A stretch of DNA of 64,000 nucleotides. Source: a virus. A program made the translations under genes and the position numbers. Numbering within the stretch: position 1 is the first letter of the stretch; every line of letters begins with the position of its first letter. The notes under the pieces were generated by a model. That model had not been told where the DNA came from, ran no database searches, and worked only from the letters and a program-made list of their open reading frames with translations. Below, one piece after another: positions 6,153-12,593 of the stretch. Location: the IMG/VR virus record IMGVR_UViG_3300027741_002766, positions 1 through 64,000 of that record; one strand, written 5' to 3'.

Positions 6153-6181
6153 TTGACACGCAACCGTAGGTTGTGTATAAT
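6153..6181 (+). promoter_or_regulatory. promoter of tRNA-Cys
   Basis: TTGACA (6153-6158), 17 bp spacer, TATAAT (6176-6181): a perfect consensus promoter starting two bases after tRNA-Tyr and 19 bp before tRNA-Cys. The spacer includes an ACCGTAGGT imperfect dyad. Confidence 0.75.
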
Positions 6182-6200
6182 ACTGTAAAATAGAAACAAC

Positions 6201-6278
6201 GCACTGGTGGCAGAGTGGCCCAATGCATGGGATTGCAAATCCCAAAAGTCGCTGGTTCAAATCCAGCCCAGTGCTCCA
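6201..6278 (+). tRNA. tRNA-Cys (GCA)
   Basis: 78 nt. Acceptor GCACTGG/CCAGTGC, anticodon stem GGGAT/ATCCC enclosing TGCAA (loop TTGCAAA), T-arm GCTGG-TTCAAAT-CCAGC, discriminator T and encoded CCA. Confidence 0.93.
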
Positions 6279-6284
6279 AAACGT

Positions 6285-6440
6285 TCCAGCGTCACTGGAT
6301 ACTCTGGTCCCAGAGGATGAGAAGTGTGATGACACACACGGGCGGTACTGTTCAAGCCTTAAACAGCGTTGGCAATACGATAACGGTCCCTGTCGAGGAG
6401 CGGGTGGAGGGTGTAAGTGATGAATAGACTAGTTAGGGCA
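6285..6440 (+). other. tRNA spacer with possible structured RNA
   Basis: A gene-free stretch between tRNA-Cys and the next promoter. Several short hairpins can be drawn, including CTCTGG/CCAGAG (about 6302-6316), CTGTT/AACAG and CGTT/AACG. Two overlapping frames of 65-70 codons cross it from inside tRNA-Cys but have no ribosome binding site. It may be a small structured RNA, a decayed tRNA or simply leader sequence. Confidence 0.3.
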
Positions 6441-6442
6441 AC

Positions 6443-6469
6443 TTGACGAAATTTCTGATACACTATAAT
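6443..6469 (+). promoter_or_regulatory. probable promoter of tRNA-fMet and tRNA-Thr
   Basis: TTGACG (6443-6448) and TATAAT (6464-6469) with a short 15 bp spacer. The -35 hexamer is the same as upstream of the first tRNA gene. Confidence 0.5.
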
Positions 6470-6501
6470 TACCGCCGAGGGACGTCAGAGCACCTTATAG
6501 C

Positions 6502-6576
6502 CGCGGGATGGAGAAGCGGTAACTCGTCAGGCTCATAACCTGAAGATCGGCGGTTCGATTCCGCCTCCCGCAACCA
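6502..6576 (+). tRNA. initiator tRNA-fMet (CAT)
   Basis: 75 nt. The first base C opposite A72 is unpaired (CGCGGGA against TCCCGCA), the diagnostic feature of bacterial initiator tRNAs that allows formylation. The anticodon loop is CTCATAA. The anticodon stem TCAGG/CCTGA has only two of the three usual G-C pairs next to the loop. T-arm GCGG-TTCGATT-CCGC, ACCA end. Confidence 0.94.
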
Positions 6577-6577
6577 G

Positions 6578-6651
6578 GCCCTGCTAGTTAAATGGCATAA
6601 CTCCTGTTTTGTAATCAGGCGTCGGCAGTTCGATTCTGTCGCGGGGCACCA
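6578..6651 (+). tRNA. tRNA-Thr (TGT)
   Basis: 74 nt starting two bases after tRNA-fMet. Acceptor GCCCTGC/GCGGGGC, anticodon stem CCTGT/TCAGG with loop TTTGTAA, T-arm GGCAG-TTCGATT-CTGTC, ACCA end. The innermost anticodon pair is T-T. Confidence 0.9.
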
Positions 6652-6665
6652 TTCAAGGAAACATT

Positions 6666-6926
6666 ATGTTAGAATATATTGTCACCTTTTTTGCAGTATT
6701 TGCTACAGACTTGATCTATGTGTACTTTGTGAAATCAATTCAAGACAATCGTCCGTTAATGGCTGCCTGGTGGTCCATGGCAGTGACCTTTACTGCCAGT
6801 GTGGCAGTGATCAACTATACTCAGGATCATTGGGCCTTGATACCGGCGTTACTGGGTGCCTATTGTGGCACTTTGTTTGGCATGTGGATCAAGCAAAGAA
6901 TCAGAGACCACGAAAGTAGTGTCTAG
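6666..6926 (+). CDS. small polytopic membrane protein
   Basis: 86 residues after CAAGGAAACATT. Hydrophobic segments at about 3-22 (IVTFFAVFATDLIYVYFV), 33-52 (WWSMAVTFTASVAVINY) and 55-75 (ALIPALLGAYCGTLFGMWI) suggest three membrane spans with a basic end (KQRIRD). It resembles small phage inner-membrane proteins of unknown role. It follows the fMet-Thr pair directly and is probably cotranscribed. Confidence 0.72.
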   Translation: MLEYIVTFFAVFATDLIYVYFVKSIQDNRPLMAAWWSMAVTFTASVAVINYTQDHWALIPALLGAYCGTLFGMWIKQRIRDHESSV

Positions 6927-7064
6927 TCGAAATTCACGTTTGGGATTTATTAACATAGGATCTATCGCAAAATCTCTACGTACAGTGGAGAACCAATGTT
7001 CACGATACTGGCCTTGAGCCGCTTCGTACAATGCTTGTATGCCGTGTTCAGTATCAAATCTCAT
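6849..7064 (-). CDS. possible small protein, tail-to-tail with the membrane protein
   Basis: 71 residues beginning MRFDTEHGIQALYEAAQGQY. Its 3' end overlaps the 3' end of the + strand membrane protein gene by 78 bp. An AATAAATAC box (7069-7077, minus) sits just before the start, but no ribosome binding site is visible. The N-terminal half looks protein-like while the C-terminal part is the antisense of the neighbour, so the call is tentative. Confidence 0.4.
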   Translation of the reverse strand: MRFDTEHGIQALYEAAQGQYREHWFSTVRRDFAIDPMLINPKREFRLDTTFVVSDSLLDPHAKQSATIGTQ

Positions 7065-7079
7065 AGTGGTATTTATTCA

Positions 7080-7169
7080 GGAGACGTGGCCGAGTGGCCT
7101 ATGGCACCGGATTACTAACCCGGCGAGGTAGCAATACCTCCGTGAGTTCGAATCTCACCGTCTCCGCCA
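7080..7169 (+). tRNA. tRNA-Ser with ACT anticodon
   Basis: 90 nt with a long variable arm (GAGGTAGCAATACCTC hairpin), typical of tRNA-Ser. Acceptor GGAGACG/CGTCTCC, T-arm GTGAG-TTCGAAT-CTCAC, discriminator G, encoded CCA. The loop TTACTAA gives anticodon ACT, where bacteria normally have GCT; the loop-closing pair is A-C. It should decode AGU and possibly AGC, but A34 is rare outside tRNA-Arg(ACG). Confidence 0.88.
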
Positions 7170-7170
7170 A

Positions 7171-7244
7171 GCGGAATTAGTTTAATGGTAAAACGAGATC
7201 CTTCCAAGTTCAAGTCATCAGTTCGATTCTGATATTCCGCTCCA
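7171..7244 (+). tRNA. tRNA-Gly (TCC)
   Basis: 74 nt starting two bases after tRNA-Ser ends. Acceptor GCGGAAT/ATTCCGC, D-arm AGTTTAATGGTAAAAC, anticodon loop CTTCCAA, T-arm ATCAG-TTCGATT-CTGAT, discriminator T, encoded CCA. The anticodon stem has a T-T mismatch. It ends exactly where the convergent desaturase gene ends. Confidence 0.88.
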
Positions 7245-7946
7245 TTATTTAACAGTGGCCAGTCGCAAGGCTCTAAGGATGCAGATGTACATCCATCCTA
7301 TATCAAACTCCCACCAAGTGCGAGAGAGGCGGGCACTCGCTGGTGCCAGGTGATGGTTGTTGTGCAATTCTTCACCGCCAATGACAATGCCCCAAGGGCT
7401 GATGTTTTTACTGAGGTCTCGAGTTTCCCCATTTCTATAGCCCCACCAGTGTGCCACACCGTTGATAACACCTGCGGCCCAGAATGGGATCCACAGCATC
7501 TGTATGCCCCATATTATGGCACCCACCCACCCGAATAGCCAGCAGTTGAGCACAAAGAGAATGCCAATGCCAAGTCGGGAGTGAGCAGTGTATATGTTGT
7601 GCTCCAGCCAATCAGCAGGAGTGCCACGACCGTATGTATCAACCATATCCGTATCTTTTGATGCCTCATGATATAACCATGCTCCTTTGAATAGTACTTG
7701 CCGGATTCCGTACACATGCGGTGAGTGCGGATCTCCAGCCCGATCACTGTATCTGTGATGCTTGCGGTGTATGGCCACCCACTGCCGGGTGACCATGCCT
7801 GTTGTGAGCCACAACCAGAAGCGCATGAAGTGCGCAATCACTGGATGAAATGCCACTGATCGGTGTGCTTGAGCACGATGTAGATATAGTGTGACACATG
7901 CAATAGTGATGTGCGTTGCGATTAAGGTGTATAAGATTTCCAGCAT
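7245..7946 (-). CDS. membrane fatty acid desaturase
   Basis: 233 residues from ATG 7946 (a TTG one codon earlier is also open). It has the three histidine boxes of acyl-lipid/acyl-CoA desaturases: HRAQAH at 23-28, HRKHH at 60-64 and HNNHH at 195-199, plus NGVAHWWG near 163. Hydrophobic segments at about 5-22, 38-54, 125-140 and 143-160 match a four-span di-iron enzyme. It would introduce a double bond (probably delta-9) into host acyl chains, making the membrane more fluid. It is shorter at the C-terminus than many cellular enzymes, but all iron ligands are present. It stands alone, convergent with the tRNA genes. Confidence 0.93.
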   Translation of the reverse strand: MLEILYTLIATHITIACVTLYLHRAQAHRSVAFHPVIAHFMRFWLWLTTGMVTRQWVAIHRKHHRYSDRAGDPHSPHVYGIRQVLFKGAWLYHEASKDTDMVDTYGRGTPADWLEHNIYTAHSRLGIGILFVLNCWLFGWVGAIIWGIQMLWIPFWAAGVINGVAHWWGYRNGETRDLSKNISPWGIVIGGEELHNNHHLAPASARLSRTWWEFDIGWMYICILRALRLATVK

Positions 7947-8006
7947 CAATTACTTAGCGGTTTTATACTACAAATCAAGATAAGTACAACAGTTAGGAAT
8001 CGTACC

Positions 8007-8186
8007 ATGAGCCGGACATTGATCTGGGTGTTGAGTTTTAGTGTGCTAGGGCCTGTGCCCGAGTATGGCGAACAGGCCAAGTTCAAAACACAGGAGGAGT
8101 GCCGTGTGGCTATGGTGCAAAAACAACAAGAATACCACGCCAAAAACAAAAGTGTAGCGGGCAGTTGTTATCAAAGCACCAAATAG
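8007..8186 (+). CDS. small protein with signal-like N-terminus
   Basis: 59 residues, below the usual ORF length cut. The start MSRTLIWVLSFSVLG is hydrophobic, followed by a polar domain with two cysteines (TQEECRVAMVQKQQEY and GSCYQ) that could form a disulfide in the periplasm. The pattern is familiar from small secreted phage proteins. Divergent from the desaturase gene and followed after 20 bp by the SGNH gene. Confidence 0.6.
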   Translation: MSRTLIWVLSFSVLGPVPEYGEQAKFKTQEECRVAMVQKQQEYHAKNKSVAGSCYQSTK

Positions 8187-8206
8187 AAAAATAACTTATT
8201 AAATAT

Positions 8207-8983
8207 ATGATATCAAACTCTAAAATTATTATTGCTGGTGACAGTTGGGGTCTTGGAGAATGGTCTGGACTCGAATTAGGATCCGGTGGGTCGATAAATC
8301 ATACAGGTATGGCACAATATTTTACAGATTTTCAATACACAGTTGTAAATCTATCCAAAGGTGGTTCATCCAATTTAGAATCCATTGAAAGATTAAAACA
8401 CTATAACATAAGCGACAACGACATAGTGTTATTCATCATGACCGATCCTCTCAGAGATTTAGGCGCATTTAAACTTTCAAAGCAAAATAATGATAAAGAG
8501 AACTTAAAAAAAATTACTGAAAAAATCACCAAAGCACTTGTTGATGCTCAAGGAGTGTATCCACTGTTATGCAAGTTAATGCATAACTTATTTGATGAAC
8601 TAAATCAAATTGGACATCCTATCAACTTGATTGGTGGTTTATGCAATATCAATACCGACATTAGTTCTCAATACAACAATTTAACAACACTCATACCAAG
8701 TTGGATTAATATTTTAGTAGGGCAAATGCCCGAGTATGAACATACAATAAATAAAAATTTTGTTATTACAACTGGGTCATTGCTTCAACATATAAATCTA
8801 TCAGAATTTGATTCCAGATTGGCTGAATTAATTATTAACGACTTACATGATATTGAAAAAAATTTTTTAGTTTTTAGAGAGGACATATTTCATCCTGATG
8901 GTGTGCATCCTAATAGACACGGACATCGCATTGCGTTTGATAAAATTGTTGAGTCTCTCAAGATTGACAACAAAATCAAATAA
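8207..8983 (+). CDS. SGNH/GDSL-like hydrolase
   Basis: 258 residues, AT-rich. Block I is IIIAGDSWGLGEW (Ser in GDSW, residues 11-14), a Gly/Asn block NLSKGGSSNLES fits blocks II/III, and the C-terminal DGVHPNRHGH supplies the catalytic Asp and His. The family includes esterases and O-acetyl(transfer)ases acting on lipids or glycans. No signal peptide, so cytoplasmic action on sugar intermediates or virion components is likely. It shares the fold class, but little sequence, with the SGNH genes of the 28-38 kb island. Confidence 0.75.
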   Translation: MISNSKIIIAGDSWGLGEWSGLELGSGGSINHTGMAQYFTDFQYTVVNLSKGGSSNLESIERLKHYNISDNDIVLFIMTDPLRDLGAFKLSKQNNDKENLKKITEKITKALVDAQGVYPLLCKLMHNLFDELNQIGHPINLIGGLCNINTDISSQYNNLTTLIPSWINILVGQMPEYEHTINKNFVITTGSLLQHINLSEFDSRLAELIINDLHDIEKNFLVFREDIFHPDGVHPNRHGHRIAFDKIVESLKIDNKIK

Positions 8984-8992
8984 ATATACAAT
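8964..8992 (+). promoter_or_regulatory. promoter of the tmRNA gene
   Basis: TTGACA (8964-8969), 17 bp spacer, TACAAT (8987-8992), overlapping the end of the SGNH gene. The start point would be about 9000, matching the beginning of the permuted tmRNA. Confidence 0.7.
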
Positions 8993-8999
8993 ATAAAGA

Positions 9000-9287
9000 A
9001 CAGCGTAAACTGTTATCAAGAAAAGGATTCAAGACGGCGGGGCAGTGCCGCCCAGGTCCACCAAAAGTATAATCGATATGCCCATAGCATATAGAGACAT
9101 AAGAAACGGGATTATACTTCTGATGGGCCTGACACAGGATCGATTGGGTCAAGAGTAGAGATAATGGCGCTCGGTAGGCGATGACCGTAAATCAAGCAAA
9201 ACTAGTAAATGCAAACGATAGCGTTTATTCTTTGGCAGCCTAAACACTGCCTAGGGTAGGAAAATACCTCGTAACAGAAATCACCAG
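9000..9287 (+). ncRNA. ssrA: tmRNA, circularly permuted (two-piece) type
   Basis: The acceptor piece comes first: T-stem GGCGG/CCGCC (9036-9052), then CAGGTCC, A and an encoded CCA ending at 9063. An intervening segment, held by AGTATAATC/GATTATACT, is followed by the 5' piece GGGCCTGACACAGGATCGA from 9125. GGGCCTG (9125-9131) pairs with CAGGTCC (9053-9059), and TTGGGTC (9144-9150) pairs with GATTCAA (9026-9032), forming the acceptor and P2 helices. The tag reading frame GCA AAC GAT ... GCA GCC TAA (9211-9243) encodes ANDSVYSLAA, ending in the LAA degradation signal. It rescues stalled ribosomes. The T-loop (GGCAGTG) is not the standard TTCRANY. Confidence 0.92.
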
Positions 9288-9310
9288 AACCCGCTTCGGC
9301 GGGTTTCTCT
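9288..9310 (+). terminator. intrinsic terminator of tmRNA
   Basis: AACCCGC-TTCG-GCGGGTT (9288-9305) with the stable UUCG tetraloop, then TCTCTT. It closes the tmRNA transcript. Confidence 0.85.
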
Positions 9311-9363
9311 TGTCAACCCTTTTGCGGGCTAAGGCGTTGTATATGTATGTCAAGGAGACATCG

Positions 9364-9522
9364 ATGCAACATACTATCAAATGTGACAATTGGGAAAAAC
9401 CTGGTAAAAATGAAGTGGTAAAATTTATGCCTGTCAATTTGGCCAGGTTCAAAAACTGCCCAGACTGTGACCGCAAGCGTATTTCGGCCTGCCGGGATCC
9501 TGCTTGCAGTCGTCGAAAGTAG
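9364..9522 (+). CDS. small cysteine-rich (zinc-ribbon-like) protein
   Basis: 52 residues, start ATG 9364 preceded by CAAGGAGACATCG. Cysteines occur at CDNW, NCPDCDRK, SACRD and ACSRR; the NCPDCDRK knuckle plus later cysteines suggests a small zinc-binding fold. The C-terminus is basic (CSRRK), compatible with nucleic-acid binding. Unknown role. Confidence 0.6.
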   Translation: MQHTIKCDNWEKPGKNEVVKFMPVNLARFKNCPDCDRKRISACRDPACSRRK

Positions 9523-9572
9523 TATCACCAAACTGCTAGGCTTTTGCTTAGAGTTCCTGTATAATACATTGT

Positions 9573-9815
9573 ATGGGAAATCAAACAGACTATTTTGAAC
9601 GCATCGGTTACCAAGCCAAGTACCAAATTGGCGACAGAGTATTTGGGCATTGGAACTCAATTCCGTTTGTGGGTACTGTGGGCAACGACCGCGTGATTGA
9701 CAAAACTGGTCCACAAGTGACCATTCACTTAGATCTACCCATCCGGTATGAACAACAGGTACGCAATGTAATTGTTGTCAAGCATCGAGATATCACTAAA
9801 CTAACAGAAATGTAA
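9573..9815 (+). CDS. small unknown protein, possibly leaderless
   Basis: 80 residues, beta-rich in appearance (YQIGDRVFGHWNSIPFVGTVGND). TATAAT at 9560-9565 is only seven bases before the ATG, which would put the transcript start at the start codon. No -35 consensus is visible. It leads a run with rpoZ-like and the next small gene. No family recognised. Confidence 0.65.
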   Translation: MGNQTDYFERIGYQAKYQIGDRVFGHWNSIPFVGTVGNDRVIDKTGPQVTIHLDLPIRYEQQVRNVIVVKHRDITKLTEM

Positions 9816-9824
9816 AGGAAACAC

Positions 9825-10061
9825 ATGTCAAGACTCAGCAGTGAACTAGCAGTAGAACGAATTGGTAATCGTTATGACTTAATCTTGGTTGCCAGCCGCC
9901 GTGCCCGAGAACTCAGCCGCGGAGACATGCCCCGAGTTGATCCAGGTGCCAGCAACATCAGCACAGCCTTGCGAGAGATCGAGGCAGGCGCAGTAGACCG
10001 CAGTTATCTCTACAAGAAACAAGATTTATCAACCACAAGCCACCATAGGAAATACGCATGA
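9825..10061 (+). CDS. rpoZ: RNA polymerase omega subunit (RpoZ-like)
   Basis: 78 residues. It shows the omega signature: NRYDLILVASRRARELSRG at 15-33, then STALREIEAGAV at 46-57. In bacteria omega binds the C-terminus of beta-prime, assists assembly and is needed for full ppGpp response in some phyla. A phage copy could replace the host subunit and alter promoter choice or the stringent response. Good ribosome binding site (AAAGGAAACAC). Its stop overlaps the next ATG (ATGA). Confidence 0.85.
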   Translation: MSRLSSELAVERIGNRYDLILVASRRARELSRGDMPRVDPGASNISTALREIEAGAVDRSYLYKKQDLSTTSHHRKYA

Positions 10062-10219
10062 TCAAACCAGGCCCAACTTATCGAATGAGCCGTGCCAACA
10101 AAGTACTGTTGGCCTCATACATTGATCGTCACAAACGTGGCGAGATCAAACGCACCGTGATTCAAGCAGACTTGTATGGACGGCAGTTTACTCCAAGAAC
10201 TCGCGATAATCAAAAGTAA
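10058..10219 (+). CDS. 53-residue basic protein coupled to the omega gene
   Basis: Short frame starting with the ATGA overlap at 10058. The protein (MIKPGPTYRMSRANKVLL...) is strongly basic (KRGEIKRT, GRQFTPRTRDNQK) with one predicted helix. It is shorter than most ORF cut-offs but well placed. Its end overlaps the first copy of a palindromic repeat. The tight link to omega hints at a transcription-related role, which is only inference. Confidence 0.6.
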   Translation: MIKPGPTYRMSRANKVLLASYIDRHKRGEIKRTVIQADLYGRQFTPRTRDNQK

Positions 10220-10261
10220 TACTCAAGTACTACTTTTTAAAAAGTAATACTCAAGTGCTAC
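10216..10261 (+). repeat. two copies of a dyad operator-like repeat
   Basis: GTAATACTCAAGTACTAC (10216-10233) and GTAATACTCAAGTGCTAC (10244-10261) are near-identical, 28 bp apart, each an imperfect palindrome. A perfect version occurs at 12590-12607. Both sites lie just before terminator and promoter of the 10356 gene, so they could bind a phage repressor or activator. Confidence 0.6.
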
Positions 10262-10262
10262 A

Positions 10263-10290
10263 AAAACCCTACAGCGATGTGGGGTTTTCT
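10263..10290 (+). terminator. intrinsic terminator after the omega operon
   Basis: AAAACCCTACA-GCGA-TGTGGGGTTTT forms an 11-bp stem with one T-G pair and a GNRA loop, followed by CTTTT. Confidence 0.8.
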
Positions 10291-10296
10291 TTTGGG

Positions 10297-10325
10297 TTGA
10301 CCCAATATTGCTCATTTGCTATAAT
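10297..10325 (+). promoter_or_regulatory. promoter of the 10356 gene
   Basis: TTGACC (10297-10302), 17 bp, TATAAT (10320-10325), directly after the terminator. The duplicated dyad repeat lies 36-80 bp upstream of the -35 box. Confidence 0.75.
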
Positions 10326-10355
10326 AATGACATGTTAAGCAAAAAGGAGTTCTAA

Positions 10356-10820
10356 ATGGGTACACGTAGTCGCATTGCTGTCATGCATGGAGAAGTCTGT
10401 AAAAGTGTCTACTGTCATTGGGATGGCTATCTAGAGCACAATGGTGCTATCTTGCAAGAACACTATGATTCCTCCAAAGCCAATCAACTGATTGCCCTAG
10501 GCGACTTGTCAAGCCTGCGCCCTGAAATTGGTGAGAAGCATCCTTTCTCTTGCCTGGATCCTGAGGCCGGAAGCGACTATGAAGAACGCTATGGCAACAT
10601 GTGTACCTTTTACGATCGTGATCGCGGCGAAACAGACTGCACCTGGAGTGTGGATCACACGTTTGAAGAATTCTTGGACCGTGCCCGAGGTTGTACTGCC
10701 GAGTTTTACTATGTAATGAAAGATGGTGTTTGGTATGTGGGTGACACTTATGGCTCAACCGCCTTAAGTAATCGGTTAACACCACTTGCAGAAGCCTTGC
10801 AGGCTGTAGAAACTGTTTGA
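10356..10820 (+). CDS. conserved phage hypothetical protein
   Basis: 154 residues behind AAAAAGGAGTTCTAA. The opening MGTRSRIAVMHGEVCKSVYC followed by HWDGYLEHNG is, from memory, the signature of a widespread uncharacterised phage protein. It is rich in aromatic and acidic residues with six cysteines and no membrane segments. Transcribed alone; the next promoter overlaps its stop codon. Confidence 0.8.
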   Translation: MGTRSRIAVMHGEVCKSVYCHWDGYLEHNGAILQEHYDSSKANQLIALGDLSSLRPEIGEKHPFSCLDPEAGSDYEERYGNMCTFYDRDRGETDCTWSVDHTFEEFLDRARGCTAEFYYVMKDGVWYVGDTYGSTALSNRLTPLAEALQAVETV

Positions 10821-10845
10821 CACAAAATTGCATTTCGCATATAAT
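10817..10845 (+). promoter_or_regulatory. promoter of the MoxR-type ATPase gene
   Basis: TTGACA (10817-10822), 17 bp, TATAAT (10840-10845), a perfect consensus. The -35 box includes the stop codon of the preceding gene. Confidence 0.8.
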
Positions 10846-10875
10846 TGACTTATCTTAACTAGCAAAGGAAACACA

Positions 10876-11958
10876 ATGTCAGATTCACGCACCGTCACAG
10901 CCGTGCAGGCTCGCAAAAGTTTGCTCCGTGCATTCAAAGTTCAACGTCCCCTGTTCTTGTGGGGCCCTCCCGGCATTGGCAAGAGTGAATTGGTAGAAGG
11001 CATTACCAAGGAACTGGGCGGTCTAATGATTGACCTGCGTTTGGGTCAGATGGAGCCCACAGACATTCGTGGTATTCCTTTTTACAACAAGGACATTGGC
11101 AAGATGGACTGGGCCGAGCCTGTGGAACTGCCCGATGAGGCCACTGCCAGCCAGTATCCTGTTGTGGTCCTGTTCTTGGACGAACTCAACTCAGCCGCGC
11201 CTTCTGTCCAGAGTGCCGCTTATCAGTTGATTTTGAACAGACGCATTGGCAAGTATAAGTTACCCAACAATGTTGTGATGGTTGCCGCAGGCAATCGTGA
11301 AAGCGACAAAGGCGTTACGTATCGCATGCCAACTCCGCTGGCAAACCGTTTCATCCACCAGGAGATGAAGGTGGACTTTGCTTCATGGCAAGAGTGGGCT
11401 GTCAACAACAACATCAACAAAGACGTGGTTGGTTACTTGAGTTTTGCCAAGCAGGACTTGTATGACTTTGATGCCAAATCAGCCAGCCGTGCATTTGCTA
11501 CACCACGCTCATGGACCTTTGTGAGCCAGTTGTTGGATGACGAGGATGATAACGACACTATTACCAACTTGATTGCTGGTACAGTAGGCGAGGGTCTGGC
11601 TGTGAAGTTTATGGCTCACCGCAAGGTTGCATCAAAGATGCCCAACCCTACAGACATCTTGAACGGCAAGGTCAAGGACTTGAATGTCAAAGAGGTGAGT
11701 GCCATGTACAGCCTGGTTATCTCCATGTGCTATGAACTTAAAGGTGCAGTTGAAACTAAAGTAGAAGACAAGAAGTTCCATGAGATGAGTGACAACTTCT
11801 TTGGCTACATGATGAAGAACTTTGAAACAGAGTTGGTTGTGATGGGTGCCAGAATTGCTCTTACCACATACAACTTGCCGTTCCAACCCAGCAAGTTGAA
11901 GAACTTTGACGAGTTCCATCAGCGTTATGGCAAGTACATCTTGCAGGCAAGTGCCTAA
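10876..11958 (+). CDS. MoxR-type AAA+ ATPase
   Basis: 360 residues after CAAAGGAAACACA. Walker A is GPPGIGKSE (30-38), Walker B is VVLFLDELNSA (98-108), and sensor 1 lies in VVMVAAGNRESDKG. PLANRFIHQEMK contains the arginine-finger region. MoxR proteins act as chaperones that insert metals or remodel partners, usually paired with a VWA-domain protein; such a partner is encoded at 12672. Two small genes separate them. In phages the pair's substrate is unknown. Confidence 0.9.
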   Translation: MSDSRTVTAVQARKSLLRAFKVQRPLFLWGPPGIGKSELVEGITKELGGLMIDLRLGQMEPTDIRGIPFYNKDIGKMDWAEPVELPDEATASQYPVVVLFLDELNSAAPSVQSAAYQLILNRRIGKYKLPNNVVMVAAGNRESDKGVTYRMPTPLANRFIHQEMKVDFASWQEWAVNNNINKDVVGYLSFAKQDLYDFDAKSASRAFATPRSWTFVSQLLDDEDDNDTITNLIAGTVGEGLAVKFMAHRKVASKMPNPTDILNGKVKDLNVKEVSAMYSLVISMCYELKGAVETKVEDKKFHEMSDNFFGYMMKNFETELVVMGARIALTTYNLPFQPSKLKNFDEFHQRYGKYILQASA

Positions 11959-11964
11959 ACGGAG

Positions 11965-11987
11965 ATAGGGCTTCGGCCCTATTTTTA
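11965..11987 (+). terminator. intrinsic terminator after the ATPase gene
   Basis: ATAGGGC-TTCG-GCCCTAT (11965-11982) followed by TTTTA. It lies immediately before ATG 11989, so it also overlaps the leader of the next gene. Confidence 0.8.
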
Positions 11988-11988
11988 T

Positions 11989-12312
11989 ATGGGAAGTTTA
12001 CTCAAAGAAGTCAAGGTCGTCAAACTAGATGGTAGGCATAGCCACAAAGGTCTTTTTGATTACATGCTACAATTTAATGCTTGGTCGGGACTTGAAAAGT
12101 ACCAAAGAACCTTGCAGTATTGTCATGCACAATGGGGACCAACTGTGGACGTTGAGACCTACAGTACCCTCCGTTGGGACACTGTGAAAAGGAACTATCA
12201 ATTTGAATTCGGTCCGCACTGGAGTTATCTAGCACGTTATGGAGATTATCGTATCTACCTAACAGAACAAGCCACCAGTTGGATCAAACTTGCAGAACCT
12301 TGGACATCATGA
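11989..12312 (+). CDS. unknown protein
   Basis: 107 residues (MGSLLKEVKVVKLDGRH...), rich in Trp and Tyr, predicted soluble. The start codon directly follows a terminator hairpin and no ribosome binding site is visible. Read-through or leaderless expression would be needed. It overlaps the next gene by ATGA, so the two form a unit. I do not recognise it. Confidence 0.6.
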   Translation: MGSLLKEVKVVKLDGRHSHKGLFDYMLQFNAWSGLEKYQRTLQYCHAQWGPTVDVETYSTLRWDTVKRNYQFEFGPHWSYLARYGDYRIYLTEQATSWIKLAEPWTS

Positions 12313-12593
12313 GTGCCAAAATCACTGTAAAAAAGAACTTGATCATCTTTCACAGTCCTGTGGATTGGATACCTATTCGCAAGCGACTGATAGAGGAATA
12401 TGGACAAAGTATCAACATCAGTTATGCCAGGCGTGAAAGACTGGGTTTTAGTTGGAGATCCCATACTATCTGGATCTCCAGTGGCAGGCAAGAAGGCGAG
12501 TATGAACTCAAGTATCCTGAGGAGCAGATACACTTGGATTTTTTCTCCGAATCAGCACAATCATGGTTCCAACTCCGGTACTTGAATTTGTAA
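12309..12593 (+). CDS. unknown protein
   Basis: 94 residues from ATG 12309 (overlaps the previous stop). The protein (MSAKITVKKNLIIFHSP...) alternates strands and aromatic residues, similar in style to its upstream neighbour and to the small gene at 16295. These may be divergent relatives of one small phage family. No motif of known function. Confidence 0.6.
   Translation: MSAKITVKKNLIIFHSPVDWIPIRKRLIEEYGQSINISYARRERLGFSWRSHTIWISSGRQEGEYELKYPEEQIHLDFFSESAQSWFQLRYLNL

Noticed and set aside
6026-6335. Several overlapping minus-strand frames over tRNA-Trp, tRNA-Tyr and tRNA-Cys
   Set aside because: They are produced by tRNA antisense sequence (typical WRARDSNP/LAGFEPATF spurious peptides) and are a well-known annotation artefact.
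10216-10261. CRISPR-like repeat pair
   Set aside because: Only two short copies, 28 bp apart, palindromic, next to a promoter, and a third copy 2.3 kb away; an operator fits, a CRISPR array does not.
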